Shown: one piece after another, positions 1-11,600 of the stretch
Position numbering within the stretch: the first letter of the stretch is position 1
Layout: each line of letters opens with the position of its first letter
Source: Spirochaetota bacterium
GTDB taxonomy: Bacteria > Spirochaetota > Brachyspiria > Brachyspirales > JACRPF01
Assembly: GCA_016214035.1 (NCBI GenBank)
Contig: JACRPF010000018.1
Span: 1-64,000, forward strand
Reading direction: 5' to 3'
DNA: 64,000 nt
Notes under the pieces: model-generated
Seen by the model: only the letters and a program-made list of their open reading frames with translations
What the model was told of the DNA's origin: nothing
Databases searched by the model: none
Made by a program: the position numbers and the translations under genes

Positions 1-171
1 CCTATGGAACGGGGTACATTCCCTATGGAACGGGGTACATTCCCTATGGAACGGGGTACATTCCCTATGGAACGGGGTACATTCCCTATGGAACGGGGTG
101 CATTCCCTGTGGAACGGGGTGCATTCCCTGTGGAACGGGGTGCATTCCCTGTGGAACGGGGTGCATTCCCT
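1..171. repeat. 21-bp tandem repeat (minisatellite), at least 8 units
   Basis: Eight head-to-tail 21-bp units occupy 4-171, and bases 1-3 match the end of a further unit, so the array probably continues off the window. The units vary at only two positions: the first base (A or G) and the thirteenth (A or G). Units 1-4 are A/A, unit 5 is A/G and units 6-8 are G/G, so there is one clean switch between 88 and 100. Each unit carries alternating GGAA and TTCC half-sites. The array ends at base 171, directly against the stop codon of the minus-strand gene at 172. All three forward frames stay open because 21 is a multiple of three; I do not regard this as coding. Confidence 0.95.
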
Positions 172-2613
172 CTAGAAGACTATCTGAATCGCAATTGTAT
201 ACGTAAGTCCGAATACATCCTCATACTTCACCGCACCGTCGATGCGGTAATTCATGAGGCCAACGTCAAGGAGGAATCCCAATCCGCCGCTTACGTTCAT
301 CTTCATGTTCTTGGCATCTGCCATGCTGTCAATGTACGTTCCCGCGCGGAATTCGATGGTATCGAATATGCGGTGCATGGCGCCAAAACCCACACTCAGG
401 TTCTCAAGCGATGAATACCCGCTGTGCAGGTACAGCATGGTAAGGTTATTCTCCATACTCAGCACATTATAGTTGAGATCGAACCCGAACGTCATGGGTA
501 AAAGATCGCTTACCGTACCGCCGTAGCTGTACGGGAGCCCGAGATTACGCGCATAGAGACCGAACGCAAGCGTATTCTTTTTTTCATCCGAGCTCAGGTA
601 GATAAGCTCGGTCATGTAGAGCTGCCAGTTGAAGTCTTCAACCATGTTGCCCGTCTGCTTTTTCGCCGAAGTAACGGCATCCGCCTTCGCTATTGAATTC
701 TGTTCAATCTCCCTGGCATATGAGGCCTCGAGGCGCTCCACTTTCGCCTTATCATCTTTGACGACGAATTTTGCGATGGTCATGTCTTCGAATGAAAGAT
801 CGTTTTTCTTCGCATACAATGCGTCGATATCGGCAAGCTGCCGTACGCCTTTCGCCGTAGTCTCCGTGCGCAGTTGTACGATGACATCGTGCTTCGCCTT
901 GTATATGCCGCGAAGAAGGTCCATGAAGAGCGTCCGCTCTTTGCGCTTGTATTCCTTCACCGACTCGTCACGGTCGTTCTGCGCGGTTGAGTTCAGAAAA
1001 TCGAGTTCTTTCTTGAGCTTGATTTTCTTCAATTCACGGTTAAGGTCAGCCTCTCGTGTGGAAAGCGCTTTCTGCTGTTCCGTCAGCAGGTTCCGCAGAT
1101 CCATATATTTCGCGTCCGCTTCAACGTCTATCATGTCGCGGTATTCGAACAGCGCAACGCGCTTATCAAGCGTCTTCAGCACCTTGTCATATAACAGCTG
1201 CTCTATCGACTCCAGTTTAACCTTGGCTATGTCCGCCTTCGCCGTCCCCACCGACAGCGCAAACTGCTGCACCTTCTCCTGGCGCGGGCTGCCAGCGCTC
1301 TCAAGCGGTATCCTGATTATTTTTCCCGCTTCGGGTTTTGCATCAGCCTTCACATTGTTGTATGAAATGATCGCCGGCGCTTTCGTTTCAGCACCGAGCT
1401 GTTTCAGTGCGATGGACTGCCACGTGTCATTCGTAACTATCTTGTAGTCGCGGTAACCTTTGCGGCTGTCATCGTTTCCCGAACCGGCAAGATAATCCTG
1501 ATAGATCTTGATGATGCCGTCAACTTTTTTCATCAGATCGGCGTTCTGCGTGTATTTCTCAAGCTTCTTCCGGTAAAAATCGATGTCCGCGGTATTATTA
1601 TCGATGTCGGCCGCGGTAATTTTTTTAAGCGCTTCGGTATTTTCACGCACCGTGTTGCTCGCAATGCCGATAAGCTGATTTACCTCGCCGTTAACCTTGC
1701 CGAGAAATTCCGAAACATAGGCGGCATCAATCTCCCGCTTGGCATCACGCGTGAATTCGAACATCTTTTCGCGCGACACATACATCGCACGCACATCTTC
1801 CTTTTTCTTCGTGTACCGCTGATTGAGTTCGAGTGTGAGCGACGCCTTAAGCGCCTGATATTCCTTGTCTTTCTCCGCTATTGCATCGGGTTTGAGCGTC
1901 TTGTTCTCTTTGAGCCCGGCGATACGGGCGTTCATCTCCGCTTCTATCGCGGCGGCCTTCTGCGCCCGCTCCTTCTCAACATCGTCCTCGCTGATGAGCT
2001 TTTCCGGCATGCCGACATACGGCGCCTCAAGCTTATACGCTAAATTGACATCGGCGAAGACGCTTCGCGCGGTGGAATCACCGATCATTGACTGGAAATA
2101 GTTGATATTGATACCCGCGTTGAACGCGTTCAGAAAATCGATCATCCCGTTCTTATTCGTTCCCTCATTCACCAGATTGAGGCTCTTGGCGCAGAACGTC
2201 ACCGGAACACCCACGACGAATTCGCCCGGGCTGATATTGTTGATTACCACGGAACGCTCGTTCCTGTCCTCAAACGCGCCGTAGCTCAGATACGTGCCGT
2301 ATGCGCCGAACCGCAGTCCTTTGACGAAGTCGCTTTTCATGCCGAACATGATATTTTCAGCTGCAATATCCTCTACAACCGCATTGTGGAAGAAAAACAC
2401 TTCCATCTTGTCCCTGCTGCCGAGCGCGCCGCTGTACGTCCTCGTCGCCGGCGTGCGCGCATCAAGGATGTCATAGCATTTCCCGACCGCAAGCACATGC
2501 GGCGGGGCGTCGTACAGCAGAGTGCTTGTCGCCGAAAGACCGGCGGCCGCAATTATCATAACCGCCGCGCATAGTGCTGTGAAGTTCATGGTAGATCCTT
2601 TTATGGTTCTCAT
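172..2613 (-). CDS. Outer-membrane barrel-like protein with coiled-coil and LysM insert
   Basis: An 813-residue protein with an N-terminal signal peptide (hydrophobic run ending near ATGLSA-like residues 20-28). Residues about 30-205 resemble the strands of PorV/UPF0164/FadL-like barrels. Residues about 210-320 and 455-655 are charged heptad-like coiled coil rich in K, E and A. Between them lies a LysM-like module at about 388-437 (DTWQSIALKQLG ... IIRIPLE), which normally binds peptidoglycan. Residues about 660-813 return to beta-strand-like sequence ending in a terminal Phe (IAIQIVF), as in outer-membrane barrels. The start at 2613 has a GGGAGGA ribosome site 5 bases upstream; an alternative ATG eight codons later has AAAGGA. 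It lies 11 bases downstream of the giant repeat gene, so the two are probably co-transcribed. The barrel assignment is inference; signal peptide, coiled coil and LysM are visible. Confidence 0.7.
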   Translation of the reverse strand: MRTIKGSTMNFTALCAAVMIIAAAGLSATSTLLYDAPPHVLAVGKCYDILDARTPATRTYSGALGSRDKMEVFFFHNAVVEDIAAENIMFGMKSDFVKGLRFGAYGTYLSYGAFEDRNERSVVINNISPGEFVVGVPVTFCAKSLNLVNEGTNKNGMIDFLNAFNAGININYFQSMIGDSTARSVFADVNLAYKLEAPYVGMPEKLISEDDVEKERAQKAAAIEAEMNARIAGLKENKTLKPDAIAEKDKEYQALKASLTLELNQRYTKKKEDVRAMYVSREKMFEFTRDAKREIDAAYVSEFLGKVNGEVNQLIGIASNTVRENTEALKKITAADIDNNTADIDFYRKKLEKYTQNADLMKKVDGIIKIYQDYLAGSGNDDSRKGYRDYKIVTNDTWQSIALKQLGAETKAPAIISYNNVKADAKPEAGKIIRIPLESAGSPRQEKVQQFALSVGTAKADIAKVKLESIEQLLYDKVLKTLDKRVALFEYRDMIDVEADAKYMDLRNLLTEQQKALSTREADLNRELKKIKLKKELDFLNSTAQNDRDESVKEYKRKERTLFMDLLRGIYKAKHDVIVQLRTETTAKGVRQLADIDALYAKKNDLSFEDMTIAKFVVKDDKAKVERLEASYAREIEQNSIAKADAVTSAKKQTGNMVEDFNWQLYMTELIYLSSDEKKNTLAFGLYARNLGLPYSYGGTVSDLLPMTFGFDLNYNVLSMENNLTMLYLHSGYSSLENLSVGFGAMHRIFDTIEFRAGTYIDSMADAKNMKMNVSGGLGFLLDVGLMNYRIDGAVKYEDVFGLTYTIAIQIVF

Positions 2614-2624
2614 GGCATCCTCCC

Positions 2625-5600
2625 TTATTTCTTCACAAGCACTTTGACTTTCTTATTGTAACCGTTCGGACCGGTGACGATACCGAGATAGATGCCCGAG
2701 GGCACGAGCCCCCCGCCGGACATCGTTCCGTTCCATTCGGCACTCTTGAATTCGGCCGTGAACGGCACCTCACCGATCTTATGACCCACTGGCGTATAGA
2801 TGTGAAGCGTGTATTTGCCCACATCCTCCGCTTTCGTGGTCTCTTTGAGGTACACTGAGAACTTTTCTCCGAGCGCCGGATTGAATATGGTCTTTGTGGG
2901 AGCGCTTATCGCCGACGCATCCATGATGATGCCCGGCAGTATGGTGCACTCCTCGGTAGTATCCGGCGAATAGTTGTTGAGCACGAGCGCATACGCCTGT
3001 CCCTGAATCATGAGCGGCGCAAAACCCGTCTGCTCGGTGCGGTGCAGCGCCACCTTTACCTTATCGCGTATGTTTGCGTTGTCGTGCACTTTCATCGACA
3101 CGATGTACGAGCGCTCGGTACTTGATATCGGCTGAGCCGTTTCAAACAGCACCTTGGCCTTATTGTCGCCGCCCACCGAGAAGCCGGCAGGTATGAGCGC
3201 GTCGGACCCGTCAAGCACGCCGTTCGACACGCCGGTATCAGCGAACACGGACATCAATGCGATGTCGTTGGTGCCCACCACCGTGCCTTCAAGCGAGAAA
3301 TTGAATCCGTTGAGCGTGAACGCGGCGTCGCTGTCGTTTGCCTTCACTTTGACGAGCATTACCTGCACTTTATCCTGGCCCTGCTTCGCATACGACCCGG
3401 TTGCAAGCAGCGATGTCACTGACACCGTAACGGCCGGGTTCTCAAGCGCAATCGGATACACCGGATAGGTGTTCAGAAGCGACGCGCGCTCCACCTTGCC
3501 GCCGTCGGGTCCGGCGCATTTCACTTCGCAAACACGGAGCTGCGGGCGCGCCGCATCGTTGAAGGTAATCGGCGTGAACGTCACGAAGAACCGGTCCGCA
3601 TTCGGGCGGATGGAGTTCGTATTCGCGGGGAACAGAACGGTAACCACGGAATCCGTGGACGATATGAAATAATTCGTTGACAACTGGGCACCGGTCTTGA
3701 AGTCGAACGTCGCCGTTGAGTTCGAATAGACGCGCAGATATCCGGTGAAGGGCACATTCGTAGTGAGGTTCGTCACCACCACGCCGTACACCGTTTCAAC
3801 GCCGCCGCCCTGGCCTTCTCGGTACATATCGAAAGCCACAAGCGCAACTTCCGAATTCGATATTGCCTGACCGTTACTCTGTGCGTACACCTGATAAATA
3901 TATTCATCCCACCATTCTTTTGTCGGGTCGACGACATAGAGATTCGTCATCGGCAGCGGCCCGTTGGTCACCCCGGTGGCAAAACCCAACTGCGTCTGGC
4001 CGTCGTTGATCATGTCGACGAACCGGAGCGCAGAAATGTTGGTACTGGTATTGGAACTGCCGATGGTAAGTCCTACCGATTTACCGTCAAGTGAACCGAC
4101 ACTGAAACCAACGAACACGGTAACCGCATTGGTCCCCTTCAGTATGATCGGTGAATCGCCGAGATCAAGTGTTACACCATCATCATTATTATCAATCGAT
4201 GCGAGCGTGGTCCCGAGTTTGCCGCTGATCTTATTTGTGGCAAGATACAGCGTTGTGGCAACACCCGAGTCCGCCGTAATCGAATTGCGCTTTACGTCAA
4301 CATACCGCAGATAATTCGTCGCGTCCGCATCGTCACCGGCAAGTGTGAACGCGATGTACGGGTTCTTGTCGCTGTTCACATACACCGAACTGTCGATGAA
4401 GTCGTTTGACATTACGCCCACGACAACGTTGTAGCTGTCTACACGCATCACCTTTGAACGGTAATTCGTCAGTGTTTCTACATTTTCAAACTTATTGGTG
4501 CTGCCGTTGAAATACAGATTGGTAATCTGAAATCCGATGCGATCGTTCTTGGCGAGCGATATGCTGTTCGTCAATTCGAACACCACATAGAATTTATCGC
4601 CGAGGAACGTGTTTGAACTGTTAATCGGCGCATTGGTGGGATTTCCCGTATTTGAATCGGCGATGCTGCAGCGGATGTCGAAATCCTGACCGGCGACCAC
4701 GTTCGTCCAGCCGACAAGATAATCCCCCGCATCAAAGCGTGTCGATTCGAGTGTATCATTGGTGCTTTCGCGGTAGAGATACGCGATGCCGCTGACATTC
4801 GATTTGATGCCGGTGCTGAAGGTATGCACCGCAACACCGTTAAACGAATCGTCATTGGGCGTTATATCGCCATAGATGCGGATATACTCAACCACCGTTT
4901 TCTGATTCGTCGTGAACGCTTCCGGCATGAAGTTGTTCGTCGATTCTTTAAGGTTGAAATCGAATGGATATTCCGCAAGCGGATATATCTGATGATTTGA
5001 AGGCGTTGCCGGCGAAGCTGCACCCGCATTCGTCACGCCTGCGTTCGTCGGAAATAATCCGCCGTAACCGTCGGCGAACGTCAGCGAACGTGCCGTATTG
5101 GTAAGCCGCAATCCTATGGTATTGCCCACTGTACCACCGAATTTCACCTCGAATCCGATGAGCAGCGTATTCGATATTCCGCCCAATGGATACGGCGTTG
5201 CAAGGTTTATCACCGCATTCTTTGTGCCGTCGAGATTCGCGTATCCGATGCCGACGTCGTTGGTACTGTTGAAAATACCGGTACCATCAACGTTATGGAA
5301 CACGCGCACAGCACCTATATCGGCCGCGGTGGCTGTTCCGAAGTTTGAAACCGAGATTGATGAGAGAAAATTCGTCGCATCAGGATCATCACTTAAAACG
5401 AGCACCTTGAGATTGTTTGCAAAATTCGCCTGAGGTACCTGCGTGCCGTCTGCTTCAAGCGAACTTGCGTACACACCCACGCGGTAATTGTCGATGCGGC
5501 TGACAACTGACGGGTAGTACACGTTCGTAAACTTATGAACGTTGGTAACTACTGCATTGGTGGGGCCATCCGGTCCGATGCCGCGAATCGCCGAGATATA

Positions 5601-8600
5601 ACCGTTCACCGTATTCGTGTACAGCGCAGTCGTACCGCCGTTAGTAACGCGCAGTACCGCCCACAGGCGTGTCGGCGTCAGCTGCTGACCGCTGAAATTG
5701 TTCTCGTTGAATTTCACCGAGATAGGCAGATTCGGGTTCGTGAAATTCGTTTTCCCGAGAAACTTATCGTTTGTCTGGAATCCATCAACATTATTGGTAT
5801 CACGGTAGATATACAGTTCGCCCTGCATGTTAGAACTGAGCCCACCGAAGACGACATCCACATTGGTCACGCGCTGTGCAGAAAGGTCTTCGTTCACGTC
5901 GGCAATCAGGTCTACAAACGCGAGAGGATACAGGTTCGACACCGCCATCGAAGGAGCAACACCGAAATTGTTGCCGCCGTTCAGGATGTAGAAGTCCCAG
6001 GGATTATTATTGAACGACTTGATCGTCACATAATTATCCACCGCGGGACCGGAGGTGGACCCAGACAGATACGCATACTGCGTGAAGTTGTCGTCAATGC
6101 CGTCCATGAGACCGATTGCATTATTGGTGAGTTTCAGTCCGAACGTATTGCTCACAACGTTCTCACTGCCGCTCACGTCATACCCGACGAACAAGATGGT
6201 TTCATTCGTACCCGAAATAGCTAACGGCACGGTGAATTGAACACGTGTCTGGCCATTCGTGAACGAGCTGTATGCGAGCATGTTGAGCGACGGATAGCTC
6301 AGTATCTTGATATACGGAATGTGTCCGATATCGAAGTTCAGGTTCGTAGCATACTGGTTGGTTGAAACATCTATGTACGAGACAAAGTTCGTACTGTCGG
6401 GATCGTCGCCCTTGAGCGCTAACTTGAGATACCGGTTATTAAACGACGACTGCACCGGATTGAGCGGCACCTGATCGTTAAGGATATAGCTCACAATCAC
6501 ATTGCCGCCGTCAATACGTGCTTTCCTCGAAATGTTTGTCAGCATCGTCTTATTTGTCACAATACCGCCGTCCGGACCATCGCAGCGGACATTGGTGATC
6601 TGGAACACCACGGTGTTGTTCGAACACAGGCCGATGTTGTTCGTAAGTACGAAAAGCATATACACCCTGCTCGCATTCGCCTGGTCTATGGTGATATTCG
6701 TCGTACTGCAGTTGAGCTGAAACGGCGCACCGCCGAGAACAGCGGTTGTGCCGAGGAGCTGGTCCTCGTTTGTCTTGAAGGTGGACACATCGTTCGTCTC
6801 AAGATACAGCGACGCAAAACCGTTGATGTTTGTCGAAAGCGTCGTCGCATTCGAGACGATGACATCAACACCGAGGAAATGCTGTATGGTAGGCTGATCG
6901 TTATCCATGGCTATCCGCAGCGTTGCGGCCTGCACCAGCTGATTCGACGTGAACGCCTGCGGCACCGTGCTGTAATCAATTCCGGTGATGATGAAGTCAA
7001 ACGCCTGCGCCACATACGGCACAATCACGTTCGTGGACAGTACGCTTGGCAGCGGCGACGAGCCGGTAACCGTGGGGAGCAGATTATAGAAATCATTATA
7101 CTGATCAGAGAACACGATGCTGCTCACCGAGGGAATCTGGAACGCCAGCGTATTGGTGAGCGTAGCAGAGAAGCCCACGTTCGCCGATATCCAGTATATG
7201 CTGTTCGTACCGTTCACTGCTACCGGCGGATTGAAGGTTATCACATACCGCTTATTGGCATCCATCGACGCGGTGCCCACAACAGTGTCCGAACCGCTGA
7301 ATGCACGGTCCCCATTGTCACGGTACACCTGTATGAGACCCATATCGGAGTTACTAGCCGTACCGCGATTAGTCACTGTCATGTTTGTAATGTAATACAC
7401 GGCATCCGCATCAGCGTTCGTCAATTCAAGACGTATCGCCAGCGCGTCATACGTTCCCTGTTTCTGAGAGTTGGTGAGAAAGTTCGTCGAGAAAATATAG
7501 AGCTGGTAATCGTCCACGCGGCTCATGTTCGTGCCGTCGTTCGTAAACAGCTCTTTATTCGTGATGGTATTCATGTCAGGACCGGCGCCGTTAAGATCAG
7601 CCAGTCTGAACGCAACGGTGTTCGTATATACGTTGCGCGAACCGTTGGTCACCGTGAGTGTGAGCCAGTAGCGGGTGGGCTCCAGCGGATCGGATGACTG
7701 CAGATTGTCCGAGAAACTGATGACATTGGTGCCGTACGTGCTGATAGAATAATTCGTTATCAGTTTGTCGGCATTGGTTACGAGAGTTGTGCTGTCATTC
7801 GTATCACGGTACAGCGATACAATGCCGGTGATATCCGCATACTTGCCGGAAAAATAGAAGCTCATGTTCGTGAGCGCTTCCGTAATGAAGTTCTGGCCAT
7901 CCGCGACCACGACAAAATACGACATGACATACGTATTGGAGACGGTTATCGCCGCGGGGGCATTATTCACCGCGTTGAGCACCTTGAAGTCCCATGGCCG
8001 CGAGGTCAGCGAGGATATTACCACGTTCGTCTCGAGCGCGGGACCGGATGCGGGTGACGCAAAAACATACTGTGCAAAACCGTCGTTGATGGCATCCGTC
8101 ACGCCGATAGAACCGTTCGTGATGGTGAAACCCAATTGTTTGCCGATAGCGTTGGTATCATCGCTTGATACGTCGAAGCCCACGAGGAAGCTATAGAGAT
8201 TCGTACCGATGATCTCGAACGGCGATGAGAACGCGAGACGGGCTGCGCCCTGTGCATTGAGCTCGCCGACCGTCGCAATGCTGTCAGTGCCGCTGTCATA
8301 GATTCCGTTCTTGTTCACATCGTTATACAGCTTAACCGATGCAAGGTGCGTTGATGTTATGGTCGAAAATCCGTTTGTCTTGACATCGATATAGGTGAGG
8401 AAATTCGTGGCATCCGTATCCACACCGGAAAGGCCCACATTCATATAGGTTACGTTGAACTGCCCCTGACGCGGCAGATAGGTGGACTGCGCATTGGTGA
8501 TGAACTGCGTTACAATGCCGTTCTGGTCAATACGCGCCGTTGTAGATGTATTCGACAGTATTGAGATATTGGCGACGAGATTATCCGGACCCGTGCATCG

Positions 8601-11600
8601 TACGTTCGTTATCTGGAACGTCATGGTGTTGGTGCGCACGTTCGTGATGTTCGCGTTCGTAAGCTTAACCACAAGATAGAACGTGTTGGGATTGAACTGG
8701 TCACTCGATATGTTCGAGTAATCCGAGTTGATGAGGAGGTTCGCGCCGGCGGAGATAAAGTTGCTCCCGATGAGCTCATCCGCGGTTGAGAACGAGGTGT
8801 TGCCGTTCGTTTCTTTATAGAGATACGCAACTCCGTACGTATCCACATTCTTTCCACCGAGGACGAGATCGATTCCCTTAAGTATCTGCGTCGTGGGGCT
8901 TTCGGTGTCGGCATACATGCTGAACGAACCGACGGTCACATACTGGTTCGTGGTGAACGCCTGCGGCAGCTGGTCATACGTATTGCCGATAAGCGAATAA
9001 TCGAATGTCTGCGAAGTATACGGTATGAGCCGGTTGGTGGCCGGTATAGGCCCGAGCGGGAATGTACCCTGAACCGCGGGTTTTGCGGATGAATAAGTAT
9101 CGTTGTAGTTATCGAAGAATATGATATTCGTCGGCTGCAGCACCTGCAGTGCTACGGTATTGCCCACGGTACCGTTAAGTTCCGTGTCATAGGCGCCGAA
9201 GAATATCTCCTGATTGGTGCCGGTGAGCATGACCGGCGGATAGATGGACAGCGTATACACGCGTGAACCGTTGATAGTCCCGGCCATTACCGCCGGATCC
9301 GACGAAGCGTTAAATCCGTTCCGGTTGGTGTCATAGAAAAGCTTGAGATATCCGATATCGGTGTTCGACGCAGTACCGGTATTCGTGAGCACCATACCGT
9401 AAAAATAGTTCGTGGCATCGGGGTCCGCGTTCGAGAGTATCATCTTGAACTGCACATTGTTGAACGAACCCTGCTTCACGCGTTCCTGCGCGATATTGGT
9501 CGTATAGGTTACATACACAAGATGCGTGTCAACGCGGGTCGTCTGTACATTGCTTCTGGTGGCCTTATCAATATTGTCGATGAGTCCGCCGTTCGGACCG
9601 CTTGCGTTGATGCCGCCGATGAAACACTTGAAGGAATTCGAAAACACCGCCGCGTTTGTGTTGGTAACGTTGAGCGCCACCCAATAACGCGTGGGCGAAC
9701 CGGCGTTGCTCGACTGGTTCGAATCACCCGGAGTAATCGGTATATAGTTCGAATCCGTGCCGGCCGGAAAAAGTACGTTCGTGACAAGCGTATATCCCGT
9801 TGAGAATGCGCTGTTGTCGCCGTCATCACGGTACACATACAGCCGTCCGCTGACATCCGGATGATTCCCCGTCAGCATCACACTCATGCCGTTTATCTTC
9901 TCGTTGGTGTCCTTATCCTGCGCAATGCGCACATACGCCATGGGCACGATGTTTGTTACGCCAAGTGACTGCGGCGTGATGCTGACCGCATCAACGATCT
10001 GGTAATCCCAAGCCGCTTTGCCTTCTCCCTCCGGCAGTATGATGAGCGTCTGATTGGCGTATATATCGTTCGTCTGTGCCTGATAATTGCTGAAGCCGGA
10101 CCCCGGCACGGAACCTGATTTCTCAATCCATGACCGCATCGATGTGCCGTTCGTATTCGTCTGCGGCGCGCCAACAACATCGAACGCTATGACATCCAGA
10201 CCGCCGGGGGCGAATACGATGCCGGCATTCGTATAGGTGATTAAAATGTAGTTGGATGCATTCGTCGCCGGGCCGCCTGACCAGTTCGTCACAACGCGCC
10301 AGTTACCAGGCTCATTTGTGCCGAGCAATATTGAATCAACATTAGATATTGCGCAATTAGTCATCTCGGATGGTATCTCTATTGCAATCTGAGTTATATT
10401 CGCAGGATTATTCGTGAATGCCTGAATATAATATGCGAAGGTGAACGCAAGCGGTCCTTTTGTTATACTCTGCTGTTTGAGACTCGCATACGCGCCGATG
10501 CCGCCCGTTGGCGCTTTCAACGTAACTGAACCTCCGCCGGATGACTGCCAGCCGCAGGTGGCATAGTTATTGATCGTCTGATTATTGATCAACGGATCAA
10601 AAAGTGCTGCGTCAACTTTTCCGGTAAAACCGAATGTCCCCGTCCTATTGACACCCGGCATCACACGCTGTATCACTTTTATTGTTGTTGACTGCGCGGT
10701 ATTCGTTGTTACCTGATACCCGAGCCGTATCCATAATTCATTCCCGTTGGTGTTCGTGCGAACTGCACATTCGCCAGGATTAATATTTCTTGCCCTGCCG
10801 CCGATATACGATTCCCAGGCGACGTTGGTATTCGTCTCGAGCACACCGTCATTGTTGTAGTCGGACAATACAAACAGATTGGTCGCATTGGTAACCCAGT
10901 TAGACCAGAGTGCTGATTTGGTGATCATGATAACATTGATGCCGGCATTTGTCGATGTATTCGTTATTGTGTTCACGAATTCGAACGTTACATTTCTGAA
11001 ATCACCGCTGTTCGAACTCTGATCCTCGGAATCGATAGATACCGCCATAGACGACACATCCGCGGCAGAACGCACGGTGACTGCATCGAACGCAGCATTC
11101 CAATAACCGTTCTTACCCTTACCTTCCTGACCGATTGCCATGCGTAAATCATTACTCCAAGACACCGGCTCATCATAGAGGAAACAAAATTCATTTAACA
11201 GTCCGCCGGACCCGTTCGGGTTAAAATAATATGCCACCTTATCCCCATTATGAACCATCCTGTACGACACATTAATCCCGGTGATAGCTAATGGCGATGC
11301 TCCAAACCGCTCTGTGATACCTGCAAGTGATAGATTCGTTACTGTCACTCCATCGGCGCGGACCGCATTCGTCAGATTCAGCTTCTTCTCAATTCCTCCA
11401 ATATATGCGACGGTAAATGAGGTAGTACCCACTGCTGCGCTATATTTGTGGGTAAATGTACCAAAATTGTTGAAATTCTTTCCGGCGACTTTATAATTCT
11501 CAATTGAAGTTTCTTTATCCTCCACCAGCCAAATGTCCTGCATGATAGTCTGATTGAATGACTGCGGGGCGTTCCCCACAAAATATGCAATATTGGTCAC

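Noticed and set aside
1-171. CRISPR array
   Set aside because: The units are contiguous 21-bp repeats with no unique spacers, and no cas genes are present.
4-414. Forward open frame made of repeated MERGTFP units
   Set aside because: It is open only because the 21-bp repeat is a multiple of three. It has no ribosome site and then runs antisense through the real 813-residue gene.
6879-7697. 272-codon plus-strand frame inside the giant gene
   Set aside because: An antisense shadow of the repeat protein, rich in Arg and His with no recognisable motif.
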